This document shows positions 42,447 through 50,894 of a DNA stretch of 64,000 nt, piece by piece. Positions within the stretch are counted from its first letter, which is position 1. Each line of letters opens with the position of its first letter. Where the stretch lies: the NCBI RefSeq assembly GCF_016679925.1, contig NZ_JAEQBW010000003.1, forward strand, positions 124,001 through 188,000, in the 5' to 3' direction. Source of the DNA: Marivirga aurantiaca (GTDB lineage Bacteria > Bacteroidota > Bacteroidia > Cytophagales > Cyclobacteriaceae). Under the pieces are notes generated by a model. That model ran no database searches. It saw only the letters and a list, made by a program, of their open reading frames with translations, and was not told the origin of the DNA. A program made the position numbers and the translations under genes.

Positions 42447-44171
42447 ATGAATACCCACGCTGACAAATCACAGGAGAATAAAAGCCAATCAGTAGCAAAT
42501 AGCATTGCTCAAAAAAATAGTGTCAGCGAACCTGCTTTTCAATTTGAGGACAATAGACCCGAGGCTGTGGCTCAAAAAAAGCTTCGAGAAATTGTAGATA
42601 AAAGTCCGCAGGCTGTTAAAATTGCGCAGCTAAAGGCTATGGCCGAAATCCAAAGTGTTCAGCTGAAAAAAGAAGAGGAGGAACTTGTCCAAAAAAAGGA
42701 AAACAAAACTGGCTTGCCCGATCAGTTAAAAACAGGCATTGAAAACCTATCAGGCTATTCCATGGACGATGTAAAAGTCCACCGGAATTCCGATAAACCG
42801 GCCCAGCTAAATGCCCACGCCTATGCTCAGGGAACAGATATCCACTTGGCATCCGGGCAGGAAAAACATTTACCCCATGAAGCCTGGCATGTAGTGCAAC
42901 AAAAGCAAGGTCGTGTAAAGCCGACTACTCAGCTCAAAGGAAAGGTGAATATTAATGATGATGCAGGCTTGGAAAAAGAAGCGGATGTGATGGGAGAAAG
43001 AGCAATACAGTTAGCATCAGCAAGCTCTTTCAATAAGACCCCTGAAAAGCCTTTAGCTTTTCAAACCAAATCGAAAGGAGCAATTCAGCTCAAGAGGACG
43101 GAAGTGGGAGGGGCACTTTATACGGAAAAAGCTTTTGAGAATCCATTAGAATTAGAAGAAACAACAACTGCAGCACCTCGTGTGGTAATGTCATTTGGAA
43201 ACAATGCTCAACAACTGAGTGAATTGATAATGGAAAATAAAGAGTTGGCAGAAACAAAACTAAATCCTAAATATGTAATCGGTGTAAATGTTGGTCCAAC
43301 AGATATAAAAACTTCCAAAAAGGGACCACAGGCACCTACCATGGCTGATGCCGAAGGTGAAGCCGAAAAAGTATTCGCAACTGGAAAGGATATGGGATTG
43401 GTTGTAATTCCATTTACCTGGTCGGCAGGAAACGCGAGAGATAGCATGTATGAATTTCCCTATTTTGAGGCGAGAAGTTTGCTCATGAAAGCAGCATTGC
43501 CCATAGGAGACTTAACCGAAGGAACAATTTATGCCATGACAGATCGGGATGCTAGAGATTCAACAGGAATTGATCCTGAGCATATTGCAGCGGAACGAAT
43601 TGACAATCAACTAAATAGCAAAACCCCAACCTTGGTTGCGGGCCCTTATGATTGGAGGGAAGATGACACGGATGATGCTTTACTTCAGTCCATTATTCTA
43701 GTTGTGAATTCTGCTGAAGAGGAATTCAGGAATTGGAAAATACAAAATGGACTTTCTTCCTATTTTCCAGAACCTAATTTGTTTTTTAATCGGGCCGGAG
43801 TGGAAACAGCGATTGAAAATTTCGATGGTGAAAAGCTTAGTGGCCAACAAGCTAAAGAGTCAGAGGTAATACGAAAACAAGGTATAAATGAAAAATACAA
43901 CAAGCATGCAAGGGTTACCAAGCCAGCCAAAAAGCCAATTGGTAAAAAAATGTACTTAGATGGGGTATACACTTTAATTGGTAGTTTTAAAAAACATAAA
44001 GATGTTACAGCCGAAGATGTACAGGAAATGTTTGATAATATTATTCAGTCGGAGTTGTCAGCTTCCAATGTAAGGGAAATGACAAATCAACAAGAAGATG
44101 CTGAAGTAAAAGCACTAGAAATCATAGAAAATGCAGCATCCATCATCAACAAAATATTAAAGATAAAATAA
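42447..44171 (+). CDS. DUF4157 eCIS-associated effector, payload 4
   Basis: 574 residues. The shared part runs to ~187 (FEDNRPEAVAQKKLRE ~33-48, KKEEEELVQKKENK, HEAWH 144-148). The payload (~200-574) carries PKYVIGVNVGPTDIKTS, VVIPFTWSAGNARDSMYEFP, YFEARSLLMKAALP and IYAMTDRDARDSTGIDPEHI. The acidic TDRDARD on a predicted strand end, after FPYFEAR, could be the DxD metal/nucleotide-sugar site of a glycosyltransferase-like fold, but I cannot prove it. Helical C-terminal tail. No signal peptide; an eCIS cargo candidate. Confidence 0.8.
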   Translation: MNTHADKSQENKSQSVANSIAQKNSVSEPAFQFEDNRPEAVAQKKLREIVDKSPQAVKIAQLKAMAEIQSVQLKKEEEELVQKKENKTGLPDQLKTGIENLSGYSMDDVKVHRNSDKPAQLNAHAYAQGTDIHLASGQEKHLPHEAWHVVQQKQGRVKPTTQLKGKVNINDDAGLEKEADVMGERAIQLASASSFNKTPEKPLAFQTKSKGAIQLKRTEVGGALYTEKAFENPLELEETTTAAPRVVMSFGNNAQQLSELIMENKELAETKLNPKYVIGVNVGPTDIKTSKKGPQAPTMADAEGEAEKVFATGKDMGLVVIPFTWSAGNARDSMYEFPYFEARSLLMKAALPIGDLTEGTIYAMTDRDARDSTGIDPEHIAAERIDNQLNSKTPTLVAGPYDWREDDTDDALLQSIILVVNSAEEEFRNWKIQNGLSSYFPEPNLFFNRAGVETAIENFDGEKLSGQQAKESEVIRKQGINEKYNKHARVTKPAKKPIGKKMYLDGVYTLIGSFKKHKDVTAEDVQEMFDNIIQSELSASNVREMTNQQEDAEVKALEIIENAASIINKILKIK

Positions 44172-44570
44172 TTAAATTTAAATATAAAAGTAAGGTCTGG
44201 TCTAAAATGAAATGACGTATTATCTCATGTCTAATAGTTCTCCAAAGCCTTTGCTTTTCTCAATTCAGAGAAGCATTTGAAAAAGAAATAAAAACCTATA
44301 AATGCAAAAGCAATAAGGAGTCAGTCTAGAAGAAATGCCTGATCCTGCCTTTGTAGATGGAAACATTACTCTATTCAAAACAGGGAACCATTAGCAACTT
44401 ATAACACGTAGAAAATAATATTTCGGGTTTTCAATGGCAGAACCAACAGATATTAAATCGTCTTCACGATAATTAAAAAAAAACCTATAACAAAGCCTAA
44501 AAATGATTAAAACGCTTTTTATCCAAGCCATTGTGCCTCATATCTAAAAAACGGATAAGGGACATGTTGA
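44172..44570. other. Gene-free gap, nothing recognised
   Basis: AT-rich sequence between the fourth effector gene and a start-less reading frame. I see no hairpin, repeat or gene that I can support. Confidence 0.5.
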
Positions 44571-45038
44571 TTAGATCAGGTTTTTGACAGGGTAGCTGAA
44601 TTAGAATACCGCTCGGGTTTCCAACAGCCTGGAGTAGGTGGAGGTGGAAGCTGGCAGAACGCAGCAACAAGGCGCTTGAAACAACAGACTGGTCAAACTA
44701 AAGGTAAACGTGCAGGAACAACTGCACTTCACCACAAGGTAGCTAGAAGCACCATAAAGGGCTGGGGCCCAAACTTTAAATTTTTAGCGAATCATCCTGC
44801 GAACTATACCATAGGACCTTTACCCGATCAACGTAACGATGACCCAAAATCAGGATTCGATCCTAATTTCAAGAGGGATGATGACGATAATGTTGTCCTC
44901 ACCCCGCGCTCTAGATATTTAAACGGCTTAATTGGTCAAGAAGATCCCGATACCGTCAGGCATGAGCTTGATAGGTTGCATGCAGACTCTAGGCATAGCA
45001 TAGAGACTCAATGGGAAAGTGGCAGGTGGGAAATTTAG
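44571..45038 (+). pseudogene. Start-less C-terminal fragment, toxin-tail-like
   Basis: The frame is open from just after TGA 44568-44570 to TAG at 45038 (155 codons); the first usable start is TTG 44676 (120 codons). It reads VAELEYRSGFQQPGVGGGSW, then TTALHHKVARSTIKGWGPNF, RNDDPKSGFDPNFKRDDDDN and RHELDRLHADSRHSIETQWE. The glycine-rich linker followed by a compact, His- and Trp-rich domain resembles the end of a large secreted or injected protein. The missing N-terminus, right behind an effector gene, suggests a displaced payload. It could also be a small real gene from TTG. Confidence 0.45.
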
Positions 45039-45076
45039 TAAGAAACAATAAGGTTATAGGCAATCTCCCATATCGC

Positions 45077-45180
45077 TAAGCATTGACTTCACAAGCTAAC
45101 GGGAGAGCGAGAAAATTCAAGTAATTAATGAAAAACAATAATGACAAATTGCTTATTTTTCGCACTTTAGTAAAAATTAG
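45077..45180. repeat. Dispersed intergenic repeat (uninterrupted copy)
   Basis: TAAGCATTGACTTCACAAGC-TAACGGGAGA then AATTGCTTATTTTTCGCACT, placed just upstream of the AraC-type gene. Relatives lie at 46129-46334 (with a MITE-like element inside) and 51899-51986 (upstream of the kinase gene). Confidence 0.5.
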
Positions 45181-45191
45181 TTAGAATTAAA

Positions 45192-46109
45192 ATGACCGTA
45201 CTAAAAAATGAAATACAGGTAGATTATAAAAATAGAATAAATCGTGTTTTCCAATTTATCGATGAGAATTTGGATTCAGACATATCTTTAAGCAAAGTAG
45301 CAGAAATTGCTTATTTTTCGCCATTTCATTTCCACAGAGTATTTAAAACAATAACAGGTGAAACTCTAAATGGATTTATAACTAGGAGAAAGATTGAAAA
45401 AGCTGCTCTAGATATATTACATAAGAAATGTAGCATATCAGAAATATCCCACATTTATGGATTCAGTGATAACTCAGCCTTTACAAAGGCATTCAAAAAA
45501 TTTTACGGAATTAGTCCTACAGAATTCAAAAGACAAAATCCAAACAGGTTTACCAAAATTCGACAATTAAAGAGCAAGAATGGACAAGAATACCCTGATT
45601 TTGATAAATACATTTGCATCATTGATAACCTTAAAAAATGGATAAAAATGAATGCAAAAATTGAAATTAAAGAAATGTCAAAGGCGAATTTCATGTACAT
45701 TTCTTGTCTTGGATCTCAAGAGCTAGCTGGTGCTTTTCAAAAACTCATCTCCTGGGCTGTACCAAGAGGATTAATGAATGAACGAGCAAAGTTAATGACT
45801 ATTTATCATGATAGTTTAAAGGTTACGGAAGAAGAAAAAGCTAGGTTAAGTGCCTGTTTTATTTTGGATAAATCAATTGAAACTGGCGGTGAAATTGAAT
45901 TATCAGAAATTAATGCGGGAAGGTACATCATTGGGAATTTTGAAATTAAACTTGAAGAATTCGAAAAATCGTGGACAAGCTTATACTTATGGATGAATGA
46001 GCATGGTTATAAAAAAGCCGATAGAGATGTGTTCGAAATTTATCATAATAATTTCAATGAACACCCAGAGAAAAAAGCAATTGTTGACTTTTGTATACCG
46101 ATTGAATAA
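45192..46109 (+). CDS. AraC-family regulator with GyrI-like domain
   Basis: 305 residues. The N-terminal ~115 residues form an AraC-type double helix-turn-helix (LSKVAEIAYFSPFHFHRVFK, then ISEISHIYGFSDNSAFTKAF). The C-terminal ~150 residues form a GyrI-like effector-binding domain (IEIKEMSKANFMYISCLGSQ, then FEKSWTSLYLWMNEHGYKKA and FEIYHNN). This order is that of the Rob/SoxS-related regulators that respond to small hydrophobic compounds. Target genes are not evident nearby. Confidence 0.9.
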   Translation: MTVLKNEIQVDYKNRINRVFQFIDENLDSDISLSKVAEIAYFSPFHFHRVFKTITGETLNGFITRRKIEKAALDILHKKCSISEISHIYGFSDNSAFTKAFKKFYGISPTEFKRQNPNRFTKIRQLKSKNGQEYPDFDKYICIIDNLKKWIKMNAKIEIKEMSKANFMYISCLGSQELAGAFQKLISWAVPRGLMNERAKLMTIYHDSLKVTEEEKARLSACFILDKSIETGGEIELSEINAGRYIIGNFEIKLEEFEKSWTSLYLWMNEHGYKKADRDVFEIYHNNFNEHPEKKAIVDFCIPIE

Positions 46110-46128
46110 AAAATACTGTACAATAATC

Positions 46129-46334
46129 TAAGCCATTGACTTCGCAAGCTAACGGACAATGTCGTTAAGTTAAGACAATCTTCCTTCTCACTTTGGAGAA
46201 GGATTAAAGGTTGAGGTTTTAGTATAAAACTTAACTAAACGACATTGAGCTAGCTGGAGGTAGGAAAATTGAAGGGATTAATACAGAATTAATAATTACA
46301 GATTGCTTATTTTTAACACTTTAATAAAACCTTA
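46129..46334. repeat. Dispersed repeat split by MITE-like element
   Basis: Outer parts AAGCCATTGACTTCGCAAGC and GATTGCTTATTTTTAACACT match the uninterrupted repeat at 45077-45180. The element at 46157-46247 sits between them, with AGCTAACGGA on the left and AGCTAGCTGGA on the right as a possible imperfect target duplication. Confidence 0.5.
46157..46247. mobile_element. MITE-like element, copy 4
   Basis: 91 bp with terminal repeats CAATGTCGTTAAGTTAAG and CTTAACTAAACGACATTG (inverted, one mismatch) and the core CCTTCTCACTTTGGAGAAGG followed by AAAGGTTGAGG. It is close to copies 1 and 2 in the core and to copy 3 in the ends, linking all four as one family. Confidence 0.65.
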
Positions 46335-46361
46335 GGGTACTCTTGGTAAATACTATGTTAG

Positions 46362-46697
46362 AAAACCAAATAAAATCCCGACTTACCGGGACAAGTTTTG
46401 CTCGTACAGAGCGGGTGGGTCGACAAAAAGGCGGGGTGCGCATTGAATTGTAGCGTGGAAGCCAGCCAAAGGCTGGTCAGCCTCTGGCTGACATCTTTTT
46501 GTCTTGTTCCGATAGCTATCGGAATTGTTTCTTTTGTATCAAAACAAAAGAAAGGAGAAGAAAATATGGTTTTAAGAGGTGAAATTAAGTAAAACTATTA
46601 TTTTGAGGTTTTGTACTTAGATGTAAATTTTATAAACACTAATAAAGGCAAGGATACCTAGTTTATAGATGAAATTTATTTTTCATGAGGGGCCTAC
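46362..46697. repeat. Composite dispersed repeats with hairpins
   Basis: 46362-46580 is a longer copy of the repeat at 37190-37372. Relative to it, it carries two extra inserts: tandem 15-bp hairpins CCAGCC-AAA-GGCTGG and TCAGCC-TCT-GGCTGA (46462-46491), and a perfect 18-bp palindrome TTCCGATAGCTATCGGAA (46507-46524). 46583-46697 is a second repeat type shared with 24567-24684. A 64-codon frame here is repeat sequence and is not called. Confidence 0.6.
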
Positions 46698-46810
46698 TTA
46701 AAGATTTACTACTTGGACTCCAAGAACAGAATCCTTGACTGCCATTAGAAAAGAAATGCCAAATAACATTATCGTATGCACCCGATAAACCCCGCTATTC
46801 AAATGAATTT

Positions 46811-46932
46811 TCTCCTGGAAAACTTCAATTAGCACATGTTTTTCGATGAATAGTTAAATCATAAAGACCAGTTTTAAAGATAAACTCCTATCTTGAAGGT
46901 TCAATAAATTCAACCAATAGTATGCCTGAAAA
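46811..46932. repeat. 122-bp direct repeat, left copy
   Basis: It matches 48075-48196 along its length (AACTTCAATTAGCACAT, TTTTCGATGAATA, AAAGATAAACTCCTA-CTTGAAGG). The two copies bracket the gene at 47034-48002. Each lies ~80 bases before a GTTGG box. Confidence 0.7.
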
Positions 46933-47009
46933 TATACCCAATACTGATTTATCTATCGGTAATCAATGTTTTTAATTATTTTTAAAAGTTTAGGTGTACA
47001 CAGCGAAAT

Positions 47010-47018
47010 GTTGGTAGT
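47010..47018 (+). other. Cassette-start box GTTGGTAGT
   Basis: It matches the reverse complement of ACTGCCAAC at 48010-48018, just after the same gene, at 8 of 9 positions. The arrangement matches the other cassette-like genes. Confidence 0.4.
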
Positions 47019-47033
47019 CATAAACAGAAACAA

Positions 47034-48002
47034 ATGAAGAAAATTTTAATAATTGGAATCTTATCTTTTTTCGGACTTCATTGCTTTTCACAATCCGAAC
47101 CGACCCAGAATTATGAACAAGTTCTGGTAAATGAAAATTTGAAAAGAATTAAAACGATGTATTATAGAAGTGAGGATACTACAAAATCTGAGGGGAGGCT
47201 ATTATTTAAAAAGGAATTTGATGAGGAGGGAGTGTTAGCTAGGAAATATGTTTACACATTTTGGGATGTAGTATCCTATGATCACACTACTAAATATAAA
47301 TATGATTCCAAGGGAAACCTTATAGAGAAAACAAAAATTCAGAAGATTCTTAATCTAGGTAAAAGAGATGCTGGATACATAGAAGCTCTTGGAGATGACC
47401 CAATTAATGAAAAATCATTTTATACATACGATGAATCAAATAGACTTTTAAAGGAAGTAAACTATACTTTTGGCAAAGAAGGATTCGATAAAAAAGATAC
47501 CCCTAGCAACACTGTAGAATACACTTATAACCAAAAGGGCCAGTTGATAAAGGAGATAGGGAAAGCACCTAACGGTCGAATAATTTATCGAAATTATGAG
47601 GCAACTTATGACTATGATAAAAACGGAAACAAAATCAAGGAGACTAGGATCTTTACCACCTCTCCAACAGAATATTCTAGAACAACAACCTATTCATATA
47701 ACAACAAAGGGAAGTTAATTGAAGAAAAGACTGAGGATTCTGGATTACCAAGCAACAACAAACATTTGAAGTATGAATATGATAGCAATGGGAGAATAAT
47801 CACAATTCTTAGATTCTCTCAAAATGATGATAGCTGGGAAGTAACTAAAGCCTTCTCTTTTGATGAAAATGGCAATCCGATACTTGGAGATGATGAAACA
47901 ACCTTTACGTTCTATGAAAATGGATTAATAAAAGGAGAATTATGGAAAAGCAGTAGAAGTGATGAAACTGTGAACTTCATAACTACATACGAATTTTATT
48001 AA
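47034..48002 (+). CDS. Secreted YD/RHS-repeat-like protein
   Basis: 322 residues; signal peptide ILIIGILSFFGLHCFSQ. The mature sequence is made of short beta-hairpin repeats of the type YKYDSKGNLIEKTK, YTYNQKGQLIKEI, YDYDKNGNKIKET, YEYDSNGRIITILR. These are the YxYDxxGxLIxx units of YD/RHS-like proteins, here without the large shell-forming core or toxin tip. Exported; probably a surface or secreted sugar- or protein-binding protein. It is enclosed by 122-bp direct repeats and a complementary box pair, so it is likely mobile as a unit. Confidence 0.7.
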   Translation: MKKILIIGILSFFGLHCFSQSEPTQNYEQVLVNENLKRIKTMYYRSEDTTKSEGRLLFKKEFDEEGVLARKYVYTFWDVVSYDHTTKYKYDSKGNLIEKTKIQKILNLGKRDAGYIEALGDDPINEKSFYTYDESNRLLKEVNYTFGKEGFDKKDTPSNTVEYTYNQKGQLIKEIGKAPNGRIIYRNYEATYDYDKNGNKIKETRIFTTSPTEYSRTTTYSYNNKGKLIEEKTEDSGLPSNNKHLKYEYDSNGRIITILRFSQNDDSWEVTKAFSFDENGNPILGDDETTFTFYENGLIKGELWKSSRSDETVNFITTYEFY

Positions 48003-48344
48003 AATTCGAACTGCCAACATTATGTTGCTATGAAAAGCCATAAGAATGCCAGCTAACCCTAAAAGGTGGGTTCCTCTCCCGAGAACTTCAATTAGCACAT
48101 CTTTTTCGATGAATAATTAAATTATATAGATTTATTTTAAAGATAAACTCCTACCTTGAAGGTTTAATAAATTCAATCATTAGCATGCCTGCAAATTTTC
48201 TTTGCTGGAATTTCTTTAAACATTTGTAAATGATTGTAAGCGTTTAGAAATGGCTGTAGGGATGGAGATAAAGGAAATAAACGTTGGGTGCGCATATCCG
48301 ATTATTGTAGCCAATACAAAGAAACATCCTACTAATTTGAAAGT
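48003..48344. repeat. Gene-free gap: right 122-bp repeat and boxes
   Basis: It holds the right copy of the direct repeat (48075-48196), preceded by CGAACTGCCAACATTATGTT, the probable cassette-end box. The block TTTGTAAATGATTGTAAGCG (from about 48220) is akin to those at 12100 and 16830. GTTGGGTGCG at 48283 lies before the next gene. Confidence 0.5.
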
Positions 48345-50741
48345 ATGATTAAGAATATAGAACAAATTGAGAAAATAAGTTGCTTTGACTCGTTCGTATG
48401 GACGGATATTCCTGATTTTACTAAATACAACTTCTTATTTGGCTTTAATGGTTCTGGAAAGACTTCATTATCTAATATTTTCAACTTAATTACCACAAAA
48501 ACAAACTTTTCTGAAGACAAGAAAAAAGAGTTGTTTCAAGATTTAAAAAATAGTGATGCAGGGAAGATTAGAGTAAATACTGGAAATAATCAAAAGTTAA
48601 CATATCCATCGACTGATAACCAAAATAATAGAAATGTATTTGTTTTTAACTCAAACTTCATCTCTGACCATGTTTACGATGGTACAAAAGGAAATTTTAA
48701 AAAGTTTAATGTATCTTCTACAGAGCTTAATGACCCTGACATAAAGAAAATTACAGATAAAATTGAGGCAAAGGAAGAAACTATAAAAGAACTGAATAAA
48801 AAGACAAAAAAGGCTGAAGATGAGTTAGCTCAGGTAAAAAAGGATTATAACTCAGATTTTAGGAAAAATTTTGCGAATAAAACATTATCCGTAGACAAAA
48901 CAATACCAACAGTAGACCAGATACCTAATGATTCAATAGAACAATTGAAACAGAAATTAACTCTAAAAATAAAGGAGCATAATTTATCAAAAAATCAAAA
49001 AAGCCTTGAAGAAGATGTCCAAAGGTTTTCTCAATTAAAATTTTCGGAGATTAAAATTCTTCAGGTAGATATCAATAAAGTACTTCAAGATTCCGTATCT
49101 AAAATAGCAACAGACTCATTGACTCAAAAAATTTCTGATTTTCAAGAAATTGTTGAAGAAGATGATATTAGAAAAGTAGAACCTTGGTATAAATTCGGTA
49201 ATGAATTATTCAAAAAGATAAGTCAAAATCAAAACAAAAATTGTCCTCTTTGTGATTCAAACATAAGTGAATCTTTTAATGATTTGGTTAAATCTTTTTC
49301 TGCATATTTTGATAAGGAGTATGAGGTTTTCATCGATAAAATTGATGAACAGATTACATTAATTGAGGCGCAAATCAATACAATTAAAGAAACCAATTCA
49401 AATTATGAAAAGCTTTTTAAGCTATACATCAAATACACAGATTTCATCAATCATAGTCCAAGCGAATTTTCTACAGGAGAACTTGAAACATTACTGAATG
49501 AAATAAAAGAGGAATTGATTAATAAAAAAAGTAATTCCAATAAGCAGCAGAAACTTGATTTTAGTGAATTGGATGATATTTTAAAGGTGCATAACCAAGT
49601 TATGGAAGAGTTGAGTGCTTACGTTGAATCATTAAAAGAAAATCTCTTATCAAGGATCAAATCTCCCAATACTATAGAATCAAGCATTAGGAATATTTAT
49701 AAATCAATTGTATACAAGAACCTTGACACTAAATTAAATGGAGTTGAAAAATATCATTCAAATTGTGGTTTAAAGAAAAAAACAGTTAAGGAAATTGAAG
49801 TATTACAAGAAGAAAAAGTTCAAAGACTTAAGGGGTTAAAAATAGAAGCTAAAAAAGTCGGAGAATTTTTAAAAAGGCTTGGAATTAATCATTTTACAAT
49901 AGATTTAAATGAAGAAAGTGAAGAAGATAATATACTTGTAAAATATAAATCTCAATCTCAGATTAAATCACGATTAAGGAATACATTAAGTGAGGGAGAA
50001 AAAACAGCGTTAGCTTTTTCTTATTTTTTGAGCAAAGTTACAATTGAAACTAAGAATCCCAGCCAAACGATTATTGTTATTGACGACCCGATTTCAAGCC
50101 TTGATGATAACAGAATTTATAATACAGCATCAATAATTTATGATACATTTTGTGATTATAAGCAATTATTCATTCTAAGCCATAATTTCTTCTTTCTGAA
50201 ATACATTTTTCCATTATTTAGAAAAGAAAAAAGTTGCTATCTCATTTCTAATGGCAATATTGATAGTCTACCTAAGAGTTTGCAAAACTTCCAAACTCCT
50301 TATTACTATATGATTGAAAGCATAAGTTCTTTTATTGATGCTAATGATAAAAACTATGATGAAGCAAGGAAGTTTTTACCAAATTATATTCGCAGAGTTT
50401 TAGAAACATTTTTCAGTTTCAAGTATGCTAAATTAACCAGAGCACGAAACGGAAGCCAATCTCCAGGTTTGGACGATTTTATTAAAGATTACATTGACTT
50501 TAGCTCATTACCAATAATGTCTGTGGATTCTATAAACAATGAAAATATAAAGGATAAACTACAAATGATAAGCAATGTGTGTGATAATTTTTCACACGGA
50601 AATATGCAGCAACTTGAAAATACAAACTTTATAACCAATCAGTCATTAGACTCTATTTCAAAAGACTGCTTATCAATTATAGAATTTTTTGATGGAATAC
50701 ATTTTAAGATGATAAACGAATTAAATAATACGGAGGAATAA
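48345..50741 (+). CDS. RloC-like AAA ATPase, possible anticodon nuclease
   Basis: 798 residues. SMC/ABC-type head: Walker A GFNGSGKT (33-40), signature LSEGEKTALAFSYFLS and Walker B IIVIDDPISSLD in the C-terminal half. Between them is a long coiled coil with a zinc-hook-like CPLC at 300-303. After the head is Arg683-x3-Glu687 (YIRRVLETFFSF) and His751 (NFSHGN), the residue types used by PrrC/RloC anticodon nucleases. RloC proteins cut tRNA during phage infection or DNA damage. The ATPase class is certain; nuclease activity is inferred from R-E-H and needs testing. It is a lone gene in a cassette-like position. Confidence 0.72.
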   Translation: MIKNIEQIEKISCFDSFVWTDIPDFTKYNFLFGFNGSGKTSLSNIFNLITTKTNFSEDKKKELFQDLKNSDAGKIRVNTGNNQKLTYPSTDNQNNRNVFVFNSNFISDHVYDGTKGNFKKFNVSSTELNDPDIKKITDKIEAKEETIKELNKKTKKAEDELAQVKKDYNSDFRKNFANKTLSVDKTIPTVDQIPNDSIEQLKQKLTLKIKEHNLSKNQKSLEEDVQRFSQLKFSEIKILQVDINKVLQDSVSKIATDSLTQKISDFQEIVEEDDIRKVEPWYKFGNELFKKISQNQNKNCPLCDSNISESFNDLVKSFSAYFDKEYEVFIDKIDEQITLIEAQINTIKETNSNYEKLFKLYIKYTDFINHSPSEFSTGELETLLNEIKEELINKKSNSNKQQKLDFSELDDILKVHNQVMEELSAYVESLKENLLSRIKSPNTIESSIRNIYKSIVYKNLDTKLNGVEKYHSNCGLKKKTVKEIEVLQEEKVQRLKGLKIEAKKVGEFLKRLGINHFTIDLNEESEEDNILVKYKSQSQIKSRLRNTLSEGEKTALAFSYFLSKVTIETKNPSQTIIVIDDPISSLDDNRIYNTASIIYDTFCDYKQLFILSHNFFFLKYIFPLFRKEKSCYLISNGNIDSLPKSLQNFQTPYYYMIESISSFIDANDKNYDEARKFLPNYIRRVLETFFSFKYAKLTRARNGSQSPGLDDFIKDYIDFSSLPIMSVDSINNENIKDKLQMISNVCDNFSHGNMQQLENTNFITNQSLDSISKDCLSIIEFFDGIHFKMINELNNTEE

Positions 50742-50746
50742 GTACT

Positions 50747-50880
50747 GGCTACAACATTTTGTATAAGTAATGGCAGGGAAAGTGCTTATATTTAAGGTTT
50801 GTAGCCCGCTCAAACTGCATAGGGGTTTAACTGGAAACTACCACGCAATCTGCCACTACTCATACAATTTACCGTTAGGC
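50747..50880. repeat. attC-like imperfect palindrome F (best fold)
   Basis: Left arm GGCTACAACATTTTGTATAA-GTAATGGCAG; right arm CTGCCACTACTCATACAATT-TACCGTTAGGC. The inner 18 positions pair with two mismatches. The right end GTTAGGC fits the integron R' consensus GTTRRRY exactly, and the next gene starts 15 bases later. Confidence 0.6.
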
Positions 50881-50894
50881 ATAATAATACAACC

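Noticed and set aside
46398-46592. 64-codon plus-strand frame
   Set aside because: Made of the dispersed repeat with hairpins; the same sequence at 37.2 kb is not open in the equivalent frame.
48345-50741. Calling the gene a Rad50/SbcC-type repair protein
   Set aside because: Length, the single CPLC hook and the R-E-H C-terminal domain fit RloC-like ATPases better, and no nuclease partner gene is nearby.
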